From contig PBDG01000046.1 of the NCBI GenBank assembly GCA_002717225.1, forward strand, positions 3,974 through 51,883: DNA of 47,910 nucleotides. The letters are read 5' to 3'. A program made the position numbers and the translations under genes. The DNA is from Rhodospirillaceae bacterium (lineage in GTDB: Bacteria; Pseudomonadota; Alphaproteobacteria; UBA828). This document shows, in pieces, positions 25,253-34,350 of the stretch; positions within the stretch are counted from its first letter, which is position 1, and each line of letters starts with the position of its first letter. Under the pieces are notes generated by a model. The model did not search any database and was not told where the DNA came from. It worked only from the letters and a program-made list of their open reading frames with translations.

Positions 25253-26143
25253 ATGAATATAATGGCACGTGGAGCGGGCAGGCGTCAGATCTTTGGCATC
25301 CTATGGATGTGCTTCGCGTCTATGCTGATGTTTCCCGCGTCAAACGCTGCAGCGAAATTTCTAGCGGCAGACTATCACCTTATCCAGATAATATGGTTTC
25401 GAAGTGTGATTCACATTGCCTTTCTTTTGGTCATATTTTTACCAGTGCAAAGCTTGCCAAAGCTTTTTACTACACTCGACTTGAGGGGGCAGCTTTCCCG
25501 TTCGCTTGTACAAGTCGTTGCCGTTGCATGTTTTTGGGTCGCACTGATCTGGTTACCAATTACGAACGCTACAGCAATTGGTCTGACGGCCCCGCTGATG
25601 GTTGTGGTTCTCTCTGTTTTTTTGCTTGGTGAAAGAGTGAGAGCACCTCGCTGGATTGCCGTCGCAATCGGTTTCGTTGGCGCGTTGATCATCATTCGAC
25701 CAGGCGGTGATGTTCATTGGTCGGTGGTATTAGTGATTATATCGATGATCCTTTATGCACTTTTCATCATTCAGACCCGCCGCTTGGCTGCTTTAGATGA
25801 TCCTCGGACAACAGCTGTTTATGCAATGGTAGTTGCTTGCGTCGCATCCACAGTTTTATTGCCGTTTTTCTGGGTAACACCACAAAATCTAACCGATTTA
25901 CTCGTCTTTACGGGCCTTGGATTCGCTGGTGCACTTGCACACATTGGGATGATTAAGGCAGTCCAATATACTGAGGTTTCGCTTGTAGCTCCGTTTGACT
26001 ATTCCCAACTCATTGGGGCGGCAATACTGGGCTACGCGATTTTTGCAGAACTACCAGACCTTTGGACCTGGGTTGGTGCAGCCATTATCGTAGCCAGCGG
26101 CGTTTATGTTGCGCGACGGGAAGCAGCGTGCGCAAACAATTGA
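25253..26143 (+). CDS. EamA/DMT-family membrane transporter
   Basis: This 296-residue protein has about ten transmembrane helices in two EamA repeats, the drug/metabolite transporter layout. The first repeat includes FPASNAAAKFLAADYHLIQI and ALIWLPITNATAIGLTAPLM; the second ends with AELPDLWTWVGAAIIVASGVY. It should export or import a small metabolite across the inner membrane; the substrate is unknown. Start may be ATG at 25253 or 25262; no clear ribosome-binding site decides. It is the only gene in its transcript. Confidence 0.88.
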   Translation: MNIMARGAGRRQIFGILWMCFASMLMFPASNAAAKFLAADYHLIQIIWFRSVIHIAFLLVIFLPVQSLPKLFTTLDLRGQLSRSLVQVVAVACFWVALIWLPITNATAIGLTAPLMVVVLSVFLLGERVRAPRWIAVAIGFVGALIIIRPGGDVHWSVVLVIISMILYALFIIQTRRLAALDDPRTTAVYAMVVACVASTVLLPFFWVTPQNLTDLLVFTGLGFAGALAHIGMIKAVQYTEVSLVAPFDYSQLIGAAILGYAIFAELPDLWTWVGAAIIVASGVYVARREAACANN

Positions 26144-26325
26144 CCCGATAAATTCTCAAAATCGCTTTGTGATGGCAGCTTGGCGCTGGCCCTTTTGGGG
26201 CACCTCAGTTACGGGGACACGCTCTTGCCAAGCTCGCTAAGGCGAATTTGTGCAGGGTTAGGGCAAAATGGAGAAAGTAAAATTTGATTGCTTTGCTCTC
26301 AGGTTGATTGTCTCGCCGTTAACTG

Positions 26326-26358
26326 AAAAAAAACGGGCCAATTCCCAAATTTTACCCG
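26326..26358 (-). terminator. Possible terminator of csrA
   Basis: Read on the minus strand, CGGG (26358-26355) pairs with CCCG (26337-26334), with an alternative GGG/CCC inner pairing, and is followed at once by eight T (26333-26326). The stem is short, so this is a weak candidate about 20 bases after the csrA stop. Confidence 0.35.
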
Positions 26359-26375
26359 AGAGTATGATTTGCTGA

Positions 26376-26630
26376 TTAACCGCCCCGCTCGGCCGATCCA
26401 ATTGCCCGTTTGCTGGGTTCGGAGGAAGAGTCTTCGAGCGCTTCTCTCACTTGTGCGGTGTTCGGGCTATTGCGCAAGATCTTTTCATAAATCTCTTTAC
26501 GAAGCACAGTAGCGTCTTTCGGAAAGGTAAATCCGAGTTTCACTGATCGCCCGCGTACTTCAACCACAGTGACTTCGATGTTGTTGTTGATCACTACGGT
26601 GTCGCCTATCTTGCGCGTTAAATAAAGCAT
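26376..26630 (-). CDS. csrA: CsrA/RsmA-type translational regulator
   Basis: This 84-residue RNA-binding regulator starts MLYLTRKIGDTVVINNNIEV and continues VRGRSVKLGFTFPKDATVLRKEIYEKI, the complete CsrA beta-barrel with the RNA-contacting first strand and the conserved Arg near residue 46. CsrA dimers bind GGA-containing leaders and alter translation, often of flagellar or carbon-storage genes. The C-terminal tail of about 25 residues (rich in Ser, Glu and Gly) is longer than the 60-65-residue gammaproteobacterial form. No flagellar gene is in the window. Confidence 0.92.
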   Translation of the reverse strand: MLYLTRKIGDTVVINNNIEVTVVEVRGRSVKLGFTFPKDATVLRKEIYEKILRNSPNTAQVREALEDSSSEPSKRAIGSAERGG

Positions 26631-27001
26631 TTTGCACTATAATGACGATTCTCGCCTCCGACATTAACGCGATTTTATAATTGGTGTAAGCCCTTATTAA
26701 ACTTTCGAGACTTCACTACATTCAGCCGCCAGTTGCGGATGGGATGGATTTGGTTTGATGCTTCTAGAATTAACATTCCTCGCCAAGGACTGGGTAAGCC
26801 ACAAAATCGATCTGGTTAACTCAGTCACGTAGCGTGGTTTTTTTGGCCTTGGAGCATGGCCGATTATTGGCGTTTTTCAGATCGTACGGGAATTTGAACA
26901 AGCTTCATTCAAATTTAAAATTTCGGCTAATCGCGTATTCTCCATTGTTCACCCGCTTCTGCTGTAGTTTCATCCCGTGCGAAACTTCGCTGGGGGACGG
27001 A
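26631..27001. other. Intergenic region between csrA and ubiX
   Basis: This 371-base gap is flanked by divergent genes. It is AT-richer than the coding regions and should hold both promoters. A forward open frame extends through it into ubiX but is not protein-like; the ubiX homology begins only at 27002. Nothing else was recognised. Confidence 0.5.
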
Positions 27002-27577
27002 TTGAAAAAGATCGTTATTGGCATTACCGGCGCTAGCGGCGGGGTGCTTGGCATACGCACGCTCGAGGCCTTTGGCGCAGCTGGTGTGGAAACCCACTTG
27101 GTGGTGAGCCGCTGGGGTCAGCAGACCCTTGAGCATGAGACCGGTCTCCGGCTTGAAGATCTCCGGGCGCGGGCAGACATGCTATACAGCGCCGGAGATA
27201 TGGCTGCAGCAATTTCGTCAGGCTCCTTCCGTACCATAGGCATGGTGATCGTCCCATGTTCGATGCACAGCTTGGCGGCTATCGCTCTTGGTATGAGCGA
27301 GAATCTCGTTCACCGAGCGGCGGATGTAGTGCTTAAGGAGCGTTTGCCGCTGGTCCTGGTGCCGCGCGAGACTCCGCTGAACGATAACCATCTTGAAAAC
27401 ATGTTGCGCCTGAGCCGCATGGGAGTGCGTATCTTGCCGCCCAATCCGGCTTTCTATAATCATCCTCAAAGCGTCGAGGATATTACCGATCATATTGTCG
27501 CCCGTATCCTTGATCAGTTTAGTGTTTCGTCCGATATTTCGCGGCGTTGGGACGGTGAGATGAACCGCGTTCGGTAA
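27002..27577 (+). CDS. ubiX: UbiX-type flavin prenyltransferase
   Basis: This 191-residue enzyme joins dimethylallyl phosphate to FMN to make prenyl-FMN, the cofactor of UbiD-type decarboxylases. The hallmarks are GITGASGGVLGIRTLEAF at the N-terminus, VPCSMHSLAAIALG (about residue 82), LVHRAADVVLKERLPLVLVPR (about 100) and PPNPAFYNHP near the C-terminus. The TTG at 27002 follows GGGGGACGG and gives the family length; an upstream extension is not conserved-looking. No ubiD is in the window. It is the first gene of an operon with a Gfo/Idh dehydrogenase and two amidases. Confidence 0.92.
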   Translation: MKKIVIGITGASGGVLGIRTLEAFGAAGVETHLVVSRWGQQTLEHETGLRLEDLRARADMLYSAGDMAAAISSGSFRTIGMVIVPCSMHSLAAIALGMSENLVHRAADVVLKERLPLVLVPRETPLNDNHLENMLRLSRMGVRILPPNPAFYNHPQSVEDITDHIVARILDQFSVSSDISRRWDGEMNRVR

Positions 27578-27610
27578 GCTTGAATGTTGACTTCGAGCAG
27601 GGGGGAAGTC

Positions 27611-28597
27611 GTGAAGAAGACAGATAAGAACAAGAAAATTGGCTGGGGCGTGGTTGGTTCGACAAGCTGGTCCGAGCACACTTTTTCACCGGCGATCGAA
27701 AAGGCGCGAGGGGCAGAACTGCGCGCCGTGCTTGCGTCGACACGGAATAAGGCCGCGGCTTTTTGCCAACGCCATGGTATTGAAAACGGCTATTCTAAGC
27801 TTGAGGAATTTGTCGCTGACACTTCAATTGACGCGGTATGGATTGGCGGGCCAACCCATATGCATAAAGACCACGCAGTGGCAGCGCTTAAGGCAGGTAA
27901 GCATGTTTTGTGCGAGAAGCCGATGGCAATAACACCGTCGGAGTGCCGTGCTATGATGCGTGCTGCTAAATTGGCGCGCCGCAAGCTGAATGTAGCCTAT
28001 AACACTCGCCACAGCCCGAAAATCCAGCAACTGCAAAAAGACTGGCGAGCTGGCCGTTACGGAAATCCAGTGCATGGGCGTGCACATTACTATTATCCCT
28101 ATCCGGCCAAACCTGGCGGCTGGCATTCGCGAGAAAAACAGGTAGGGAGTTGGGTTTTCAATGATATCGGTACTCACTTGATAGATCAGCTACGATGGTT
28201 TTTGGGCGATGCCAAGAAGGTCATGGCGGCACACAAATCGAGCCCGAGTTGGGGCTACGGAACGCCGGATCATGCTGTGGCTATGATCTCCTTTAAGAAT
28301 GGCTCTGTTGGCACGTTGAGTGCGTCCACCGGCATGGCACCGGGGCGCTCTCGCCTTGAGTTTTACGCCGACAACGGTTTTGTCATCATCGATAATGGTA
28401 TGATGGGCACAGAGGGGTCTATTACCACAGGGCTAAAGGGCGGCAAGGAAAAGACCGTTAAGCTACCTTTTTCGCCTACATACAAGCTGCAAGTCGAGGC
28501 ATTTGGGCGTCATATAATGTGCCACGCGCCCTATCCGCTTAATCCGGAAGACGGCTTGGAAAATGTTAAACTCATCAGCCAAGCACGGGGCTGGTAA
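27611..28597 (+). CDS. Gfo/Idh/MocA-family NAD(P) oxidoreductase
   Basis: This 328-residue dehydrogenase has the N-terminal Rossmann start WGVVGSTSWSEHTFSPAI, the VWIGGPTHMHKDHAVAALKAG segment and the family's CEKPMA motif near residue 100. A C-terminal mixed sheet domain with GSWVFNDIGTHLIDQLRW (about 178) holds the likely catalytic His. The enzyme should oxidise or reduce a sugar-like or cyclic polyol substrate; which one is unknown. I chose the GTG at 27611, which follows GGGGAAG closely; an ATG at 27584 is in frame. It is in one transcript with ubiX and the amidases. Confidence 0.85.
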   Translation: MKKTDKNKKIGWGVVGSTSWSEHTFSPAIEKARGAELRAVLASTRNKAAAFCQRHGIENGYSKLEEFVADTSIDAVWIGGPTHMHKDHAVAALKAGKHVLCEKPMAITPSECRAMMRAAKLARRKLNVAYNTRHSPKIQQLQKDWRAGRYGNPVHGRAHYYYPYPAKPGGWHSREKQVGSWVFNDIGTHLIDQLRWFLGDAKKVMAAHKSSPSWGYGTPDHAVAMISFKNGSVGTLSASTGMAPGRSRLEFYADNGFVIIDNGMMGTEGSITTGLKGGKEKTVKLPFSPTYKLQVEAFGRHIMCHAPYPLNPEDGLENVKLISQARGW

Positions 28598-28615
28598 TTA
28601 GGAGGAACAAGAACG

Positions 28616-30016
28616 ATGGCATCGGACGAACTGCATTATCTTACAGGCCTAGAAGCCGGGCAGCGCATCCGCAGCGGCGAGTTTTCCTCGGCCGAGTTGA
28701 CCCAGGCAATGCTGACGCGCATTGAAAAATTAGATGCCGAGCTCCATTCGTACGCTACCGTTTTGCCGGAGAGTGCTATGGCCGAGGCTGCCGAGGCCGA
28801 TGCGGCGCTGGCCAAAGGCGAGAATCGGGGGCCGCTCCACGGCGTGCCACTCGCCGTCAAGGACCTGATCGCCATGAAGCATGTCCGCACCAGCGCCGGC
28901 ATGCCGATCCTCAAGAACCGCATCACCGATCATGACGCTACTGTGGTGACACGCCTTCGTGCCGCTGGAGCGGTCATTCTCGGTAAGCTGGAGTTGACTG
29001 AAGGCGCTTACGCTTCGCATCACCCTGACGTTACCGCCCCTGTCAATCCCTGGAATTTTGACTATTGGACTGGCGTCTCCTCGAGTGGTTCTGGCGTGGC
29101 GACGGCCGGCGGGCTCTGCTTCGGTTCACTTGGCAGTGATACCGGAGGCTCTATCCGCTTTCCCTCGCTCGCCTGCGGTACCGTTGGTCTCAAGCCGACA
29201 TTCGGTCGGGTGAGCCGCTATGGTGTCTGGCCGCTATCCGAAACACTTGATCATATCGGCCCGATGACGCGGAGTGTCGGAGATGCGGCAGCGATGTATA
29301 ACGCTTTGGCTGGCGAGGATCCGCGTGACCCAACGACCCTCACCGCCCCGGTGCCGGATTTCCTTGCAGGACTCGAGCAGGGCGTGCGCGGGCTTGTAAT
29401 TGGCGTCGATGAGGCCTTCAACAGCCGCGATGTTGAGCCCGAGGTTGGGGACGCGCTGGGCGCGGCGATTGAGGTGCTTCGTGGCGAGGGTGCTGAGATT
29501 CGCCCAGTTACATTGCCGCCTTATGACGATGTAGTTGATAATTGGGTGGTGATTTGTGGCGCCGACGCCGCGGTAACCCATGCCGATACTTATCCTGCGC
29601 GCAAGGAGGAATACGGTCCGGTTATCAGTGGTCTTATAGACACAGGCCATGATGTGACGGCGGCAGATTATGCTCGCGCAACTATCATGCGGCAGAATTT
29701 CTCTGGCGCCTTGGCGAAGCTATTCGACGAAATCGATATGATCGTGGCGGCTTCATTCGTTGTGCCGACGCCGCGACTCGACGCAATGGACGACCTAATG
29801 GGCGCGCCCGGTGCGTTGGAGCGACTGATCCGCTTTACCTGCCCGTTCGATCACAGCGGCAGTCCGACACTTTCGTTGCCATGCGGTTTTACTGACGCAG
29901 GTACGCCGCTTGGCTTTCAATTGATCGGGCGTCATCTTGGTGAGGATCTGCTGCTTCGTGCCGGTCACGCTTACGAGCGCGCTACTGTTTGGAATTCACG
30001 CCACCCGGACATCTAG
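28616..30016 (+). CDS. Amidase-signature enzyme (first of tandem pair)
   Basis: This 466-residue amidase has the Ser-cisSer-Lys triad: K82 in LAVKDLI, cis-Ser S157 in VSSSGSG and the nucleophile S179 in GSDTGGSIRFPS. It should hydrolyse a linear or aryl amide to a carboxylate and ammonia. The C-terminus holds the usual FDHSGSPTLSLPCGF and LGFQLIGRHLGED blocks. GGAGG precedes the ATG. It is 18 bases downstream of the Gfo/Idh gene and 2 bases before the second amidase. Substrate is not readable from sequence; GatA-type tRNA function is unlikely because no gatB/gatC is near. Confidence 0.92.
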   Translation: MASDELHYLTGLEAGQRIRSGEFSSAELTQAMLTRIEKLDAELHSYATVLPESAMAEAAEADAALAKGENRGPLHGVPLAVKDLIAMKHVRTSAGMPILKNRITDHDATVVTRLRAAGAVILGKLELTEGAYASHHPDVTAPVNPWNFDYWTGVSSSGSGVATAGGLCFGSLGSDTGGSIRFPSLACGTVGLKPTFGRVSRYGVWPLSETLDHIGPMTRSVGDAAAMYNALAGEDPRDPTTLTAPVPDFLAGLEQGVRGLVIGVDEAFNSRDVEPEVGDALGAAIEVLRGEGAEIRPVTLPPYDDVVDNWVVICGADAAVTHADTYPARKEEYGPVISGLIDTGHDVTAADYARATIMRQNFSGALAKLFDEIDMIVAASFVVPTPRLDAMDDLMGAPGALERLIRFTCPFDHSGSPTLSLPCGFTDAGTPLGFQLIGRHLGEDLLLRAGHAYERATVWNSRHPDI

Positions 30017-30018
30017 TC

Positions 30019-31353
30019 ATGGCCGCGAGTAACGCTGCACCGCCCTGCCGGGGTGCGGCGGAGATTGTTGATGCCGTTGTCGCTGGCGAGACCCGCGCGA
30101 TCGACGAGACGAATGCGGCCTTCGCTCGGATCAAGGCGCGCGATGGAAGGGTGCGTGCCTGGCGTTGGCTCAATACTGATTTTTCACGTTCGCTGGCATA
30201 CGCGGTTGACGAAGCACCGGTCAAGGGACCACTTGCTGGCGCAGGAGTTGGCCTAAAGGACATAATTGATACCAAGGATTGGCCGACAGAGAACGGCGTC
30301 GATACCGACAAGGGGCGGCGACCCGGGACGGATGCCACTGCTGTTACTCGGTTGATCGCAGCAGGCGCGGTGATCTTGGGTAAGACGGTAACTACCGAAT
30401 GCGCTTTTCTCCACCCCCGCGAGACAGTTAATCCGCATGACCCTGAGCGTACACCCGGCGGTTCCTCGATGGGGTCGGGTGCGGCGGTTGGTGGCGGGAT
30501 GGTGCCGCTCGCCCTAGGCAGCCAGACTGTTGGCTCAGTATTGCGACCGGCTTCTTTTTGCGGTGCCTGGGCTATGAAACCAAGTTGGGGGCTTATTCCG
30601 CGGACCGGCATGCTTCAGCTTTCGCACTATCTTGACCATATCGGTGTCTATGGCCGCTCGGCTAGAGATTTGGCGCTCGCCATCGATGTCTTATCTGGCG
30701 ACGATGGCCACGACCCGGCGAGCCAAGGCGTAGCTCCTAGCCGCCTGACCGCTGGTCTCGGCGCTCGTCCGCTCAATAGGCCTCGCTTTATTTTTCTGCG
30801 AGATTACGCTTGGCCGGAAATCGAGCCGTCGAGCGCCGAGCTGTTTGGCAATTTGGCTGAACAGTTGAAAGCACCAACAGCCAATATGCCGCCACTTTAC
30901 AATGACATATTCGATATCGCGCAGGACGTGTTAGCGCGTGATGCGGCGTTCAATCTCGGGCAGCGCTACCGCAAAGCCGGTGATTTGATATCGGCGCCCC
31001 TACGTGAGTGGGTTGTGCGCGGTTTTTCCGTCGGAGTGGAGCGATATTTAACTCAGATGAATCGCTTGCAAAAAATGCGCGTAGCTTTTCCAAAGGTGAT
31101 TAGTGAATTTGATGCCGTTATCGCACCTGCTACACCCGGTGAGGCGCCAAAAGATCTCACCAATACCGGTAGTCCTAAATTTAATCTCCTTTGGACTTCC
31201 ATTGGTGTGCCGGCGGTCAATGTGCCTGCGCTCAAGGGGCCAGCGGGTATGCCAGTCGGTGTACAGGTAATTGGTCGGTATGGCGCCGATCTCGAGACAT
31301 TGCGAGCTGCTGCGTGGCTTGGGCACGAACTTGGCGCAAAAGTCGTAGACTAG
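30019..31353 (+). CDS. Amidase-signature enzyme (second of tandem pair)
   Basis: This 444-residue amidase is distinct from its neighbour. Triad: K80 in GVGLKDII, cis-Ser S149/S150 in GGSSMGSGAAVGGG and nucleophile S173 in GSQTVGSVLRPASF. The usual D of the GSDTGGS motif is replaced (SQTVGS), so specificity probably differs from the first amidase. The ATG at 30019 is 2 bases after the previous stop; a longer frame begins inside that gene. Tandem amidases from one transcript suggest successive or alternative amide substrates. Confidence 0.9.
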   Translation: MAASNAAPPCRGAAEIVDAVVAGETRAIDETNAAFARIKARDGRVRAWRWLNTDFSRSLAYAVDEAPVKGPLAGAGVGLKDIIDTKDWPTENGVDTDKGRRPGTDATAVTRLIAAGAVILGKTVTTECAFLHPRETVNPHDPERTPGGSSMGSGAAVGGGMVPLALGSQTVGSVLRPASFCGAWAMKPSWGLIPRTGMLQLSHYLDHIGVYGRSARDLALAIDVLSGDDGHDPASQGVAPSRLTAGLGARPLNRPRFIFLRDYAWPEIEPSSAELFGNLAEQLKAPTANMPPLYNDIFDIAQDVLARDAAFNLGQRYRKAGDLISAPLREWVVRGFSVGVERYLTQMNRLQKMRVAFPKVISEFDAVIAPATPGEAPKDLTNTGSPKFNLLWTSIGVPAVNVPALKGPAGMPVGVQVIGRYGADLETLRAAAWLGHELGAKVVD

Positions 31354-31506
31354 TACCATTGGTTTCGCGACCCATTAAGCTGACCATGGTTGCGCACTCG
31401 GAGCACCTAGTATGAATCATTCTCCCCCATTGTCCGGCTATCCAGCGCTTGCTGCTGCAACCCGTCCGAGGCATATTATCGGGAGCCCTTTTCAAGGAGA
31501 GCACGT

Positions 31507-32676
31507 ATGACCGCCTGTATTGTCGGCTGGAGCCACACACCGTTCGGAAAACACGAAAACGATGATGTTGAGTCGTTGATCATCGAGGCGGCAAAGGGTG
31601 CATTGATCGATGCTGGCCTCGAAGCCACGGAGATCGACGAGATCTTTGTTGGCCATTGTAATGCAGGCTTTTCGCGTCAGGAATTCACGGCTTCCCTCGC
31701 ACTGCAAGCAAGTGAGGATTTTCGCTATACGCCGGCGACACGTGTCGAGAATGCCTGTGCTACCGGCAGCGCAGCCATTCATCAGGGCATCCGAACCATT
31801 GAAGCCAAGCGCGGCCGTTTCGTCCTTGTCGTTGGCGTCGAAAAAATGACTAGTACCAAGGGAGCTGCCATTGGTGAAAATCTACTCCGAGCCTCTTATG
31901 TAAAAGAGGAAGCGGATATTGAGGGTGGCTTCGCTGGCGTGTTCTGCACCATCGCTGATAATTATTTTCAGCGCCATGGAGATCAAAGTGATGCGCTCGC
32001 GAAGATTGCCGCAAAAAACCACAAAGCTGGCGTGCGCAACCCATTGGCGCAGATCCAGAAGGATCTTGGCTATGATTTCTGTCGCGACGTTTCGGACAAA
32101 AACCCGCTGATAGCAGGCGGACCGCTAAAGCGCACCGATTGCTCACTTGTCTCCGATGGTGCAGCTGCACTCGTGCTAACCGATGTTGAGACTGCGCTTC
32201 ACATGCCAAAGGCGGTAATTTTTCGTGCGGCGGCGCATGTCAACGACTTCCTTCCGATGAGCCGGCGAGACATTCTCATGTTTGACGGCTGTGAGAAGGC
32301 CTGGGGTCAAGCGCTCGGTGATGCTCGCCTCACCCTTGATGATCTTGATTTCGTTGAGACCCATGACTGCTTCACCATCGCCGAGTTGCTTGAATACGAG
32401 GCCATGGGCTTGGCAAAGCGCGGCGATGGCGCCCGTGCGATCCATGAAGGTTGGACCGAGATGGATGGCAAACTTCCGGTCAATCCCTCTGGTGGCCTCA
32501 AATCCAAGGGCCACCCGATCGGCGCGACTGGGGTCTCTATGCATGTGCTGAGCGCACAGCAGGTGACTGGCACCGCTGGCGGTATCCAGGTTGAGGGCGC
32601 GAAACTTGGTGGGGTCTTCAACATGGGCGGGACGGCCGTCGCGAATTTCTGCTCGATTTTGGAGCCGCTTAGATAG
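31507..32676 (+). CDS. Thiolase / acetyl-CoA acetyltransferase family, catalytic
   Basis: This 389-residue thiolase-fold enzyme has the acyl-accepting cysteine C84 in ENACATGSAA, a THDCFTIAE His region and the GHPIGATG motif near the C-terminus, so it should catalyse thiolytic cleavage or Claisen condensation of an acyl-CoA. The sequence is closest to the SCP-x/lipid-transfer type of thiolase. A GGAG Shine-Dalgarno precedes the ATG. It stands alone between the amidase operon (154 bases upstream) and the convergent MaoC gene. It differs from the non-catalytic homologue at 37501. Confidence 0.9.
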   Translation: MTACIVGWSHTPFGKHENDDVESLIIEAAKGALIDAGLEATEIDEIFVGHCNAGFSRQEFTASLALQASEDFRYTPATRVENACATGSAAIHQGIRTIEAKRGRFVLVVGVEKMTSTKGAAIGENLLRASYVKEEADIEGGFAGVFCTIADNYFQRHGDQSDALAKIAAKNHKAGVRNPLAQIQKDLGYDFCRDVSDKNPLIAGGPLKRTDCSLVSDGAAALVLTDVETALHMPKAVIFRAAAHVNDFLPMSRRDILMFDGCEKAWGQALGDARLTLDDLDFVETHDCFTIAELLEYEAMGLAKRGDGARAIHEGWTEMDGKLPVNPSGGLKSKGHPIGATGVSMHVLSAQQVTGTAGGIQVEGAKLGGVFNMGGTAVANFCSILEPLR

Positions 32677-32737
32677 TGCCTGTGCACTAAGTACGTCCCT
32701 TCTTTAAAATCATTCCTAATTGCCGGAGAAGAAGGTT

Positions 32738-33259
32738 CTAATACAATTCCGCTTTGTCATCCACTGCGTGGCCTTGCTTCGGAATCAGCATACTGCGCTC
32801 ATAGGTCATGAAAACCGTACCGTCCTCTTTATGTCCAGTGGTTTTAACCGTGACGATGCCCGCGTTCGGGCGAGATTTTGATTCGCGTTTGCTCAGCACT
32901 TCAGACTCGGCGTAAATCGTGTCGCCGGCGAAAACCGGGGCGGTCAGCTTGATATCGTTCCAACCGAGGTTGGCGATCGTCTTTTGGCTGACGTCGGAGA
33001 CACTCATGCCAGCGACCACAGCAAGGGTGAAAGCGCTGTTGACTAGTGGTTTTTCGAACTCGCTGTTCTTCGCGTAATCAAGATCAAAATGGAGCGGGTG
33101 CTTGTTCATGGTCAAGAGAGTGAACCAAGTATTGTCAGCCTGAGTCATAGTGCGGCCAGGCCGGTGCTCATATATGTGGCCAATCTCAAAATCTTCGTAA
33201 TATCGGCCGTAATCCTCACGATATCGATTTGGCCCGACCTCTTTCATGCGTGCTACCAT
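32738..33259 (-). CDS. MaoC-family hydratase/dehydratase
   Basis: This 173-residue hot-dog-fold enzyme has the MaoC catalytic region in RTMTQADNTWFTLLTMNKHPLHFD (Asp and His pair; about residues 35-58) and the following PLVNSAF segment. It should hydrate or dehydrate a 2-enoyl-CoA. GGGAGA precedes the ATG at 33259. Together with the CitE-like lyase upstream it recalls the mesaconyl/itaconyl-CoA hydratase plus citramalyl- or methylmalyl-CoA lyase pairs of C5-dicarboxylate catabolism, but this is inference from the pairing. Confidence 0.88.
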   Translation of the reverse strand: MVARMKEVGPNRYREDYGRYYEDFEIGHIYEHRPGRTMTQADNTWFTLLTMNKHPLHFDLDYAKNSEFEKPLVNSAFTLAVVAGMSVSDVSQKTIANLGWNDIKLTAPVFAGDTIYAESEVLSKRESKSRPNAGIVTVKTTGHKEDGTVFMTYERSMLIPKQGHAVDDKAELY

Positions 33260-33286
33260 CTTTTATCTCCCCTATTTACAGTTTGG

Positions 33287-33481
33287 TTAGATTAATAGGT
33301 TTGTGGCAGATGGAGCACGTATAAGTCCAGATGACCATCGGCTATTTCTTGATTCGCCGGGGAGATCTTCGCTGGGTGGAGCCAACTTGAGTTCCAACTT
33401 GATTGTTCCCGTGTTCTTATCAGCAAGTTGAGTTACACACCAAAGCCTCGCCACGCTGATCTCGGCAGTGAGTAGCGTCAT
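33287..33481 (-). CDS. Short ORF coupled to the CitE-like gene
   Basis: A 64-codon frame starts at an ATG overlapping the CitE-like stop (ATGA) and ends 27 bases before the MaoC gene, on the same strand. The sequence begins MTLLTAEISVARLWCVTQLA and is followed by a Pro/Ser-rich tail with no recognisable fold. The coupling is the main support. It could be a small protein, a remnant of a lost gene or chance. Confidence 0.25.
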   Translation of the reverse strand: MTLLTAEISVARLWCVTQLADKNTGTIKLELKLAPPSEDLPGESRNSRWSSGLIRAPSATNLLI

Positions 33482-34350
33482 ACCGTTTCTCCGGAAATCT
33501 TCTGGTGAATAGCGATTGCGCGTTGCATGGCACGTACCACCGGTATCTCTACCACTTTGCCGTCAAGCAGTGCCACTCCGGCATTGCTTTCTGCATATGC
33601 AGCGAGTACCCGTTTGGCAAAGGCGATGGTCTCCGCATCAGGCGAGAAAACGTCGTTGATCGTTGGCAATTGAACAGGATGGATCGCTGCCTTGCCGGTG
33701 AAGCCCATGCGCTGGGCGAGGCGCGCTTCACGCCGTAATCCGTCGTTGTCATTTATGTCGAGGCTCGGTACATCGATCAGGTCAAGCCCGGCGGAGGATG
33801 CTGCGTGCACGGCGCGTCCCCGAGCGTAATGAAGCGCTTCCCAATCGAGACTGGAGCCGAATTCGGCGGAGAGATCGGCACCGCCGAATAGGAGAGTGTC
33901 TGTACGTGAGCTGGCAGCAGCGATTTCCAATGCTGCCTCGAGCGCTCGGCTGGTCTCGATGATCACCATTAGGTGTGTGGTTTCGTAACACGCTTCGTCC
34001 AGCATCTCCGCAACCCAGCGGACTTCTTCGGGCGATTCGATTTTAGGTAGTGCTATAGCCGGTGGTGCGGCGCCGAAATCGATTAGCGTTAGCATGTCAC
34101 GCATGCCCTCGCGTGTTCTGATCGGATTTATTCGGATGGCGCGTGATGCTGTTTCGCCGAGAGCAGCGTCATGTAGAGAGGGAATCGCCTTGTTTCGAGC
34201 TTCAGTTTTGAAATCCGGTGCAACGCCATCCTCCAAGTCTATACATACCATGTCAGCGTCGCCAGATAGCGCCTTGGCGAAGCGATCGGTTCGGAGACCG
34301 GGCGTGAAGAGCAGACTGCGGCGAAGGATAGGAATGCCTGTATTCGTCAT
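33478..34350 (-). CDS. CitE-like CoA-ester lyase (HpcH/HpaI family)
   Basis: This 290-residue TIM-barrel lyase resembles CitE, citramalyl-CoA and beta-methylmalyl-CoA lyases. It starts RRSLLFTPGLRTDRFAKAL; DADMVCIDLEDGVAPD (about residue 30) and IETSRALEAALEIA (about 130) bear the metal- and substrate-binding Glu/Asp, and GGADLSAEFG follows (about 155). GKAAIHPVQLPTIND is the C-terminal signature. The likely reaction is aldol-type C-C cleavage of a 3-hydroxyacyl-CoA. GAGG lies 7-9 bases before the ATG. It is the first gene of the leftward MaoC set and is divergent from the third amidase. Confidence 0.88.
   Translation of the reverse strand: MTNTGIPILRRSLLFTPGLRTDRFAKALSGDADMVCIDLEDGVAPDFKTEARNKAIPSLHDAALGETASRAIRINPIRTREGMRDMLTLIDFGAAPPAIALPKIESPEEVRWVAEMLDEACYETTHLMVIIETSRALEAALEIAAASSRTDTLLFGGADLSAEFGSSLDWEALHYARGRAVHAASSAGLDLIDVPSLDINDNDGLRREARLAQRMGFTGKAAIHPVQLPTINDVFSPDAETIAFAKRVLAAYAESNAGVALLDGKVVEIPVVRAMQRAIAIHQKISGETV

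Noticed and set aside
26144-26375. Possible structured RNA after the EamA gene
   Set aside because: Short GC patches are present, but no stable stem plus T-run or known RNA motif could be found on the plus strand.
28616-31353. GatA subunit of tRNA amidotransferase
   Set aside because: No gatB or gatC is near, there are two different tandem amidases, and the context is catabolic.
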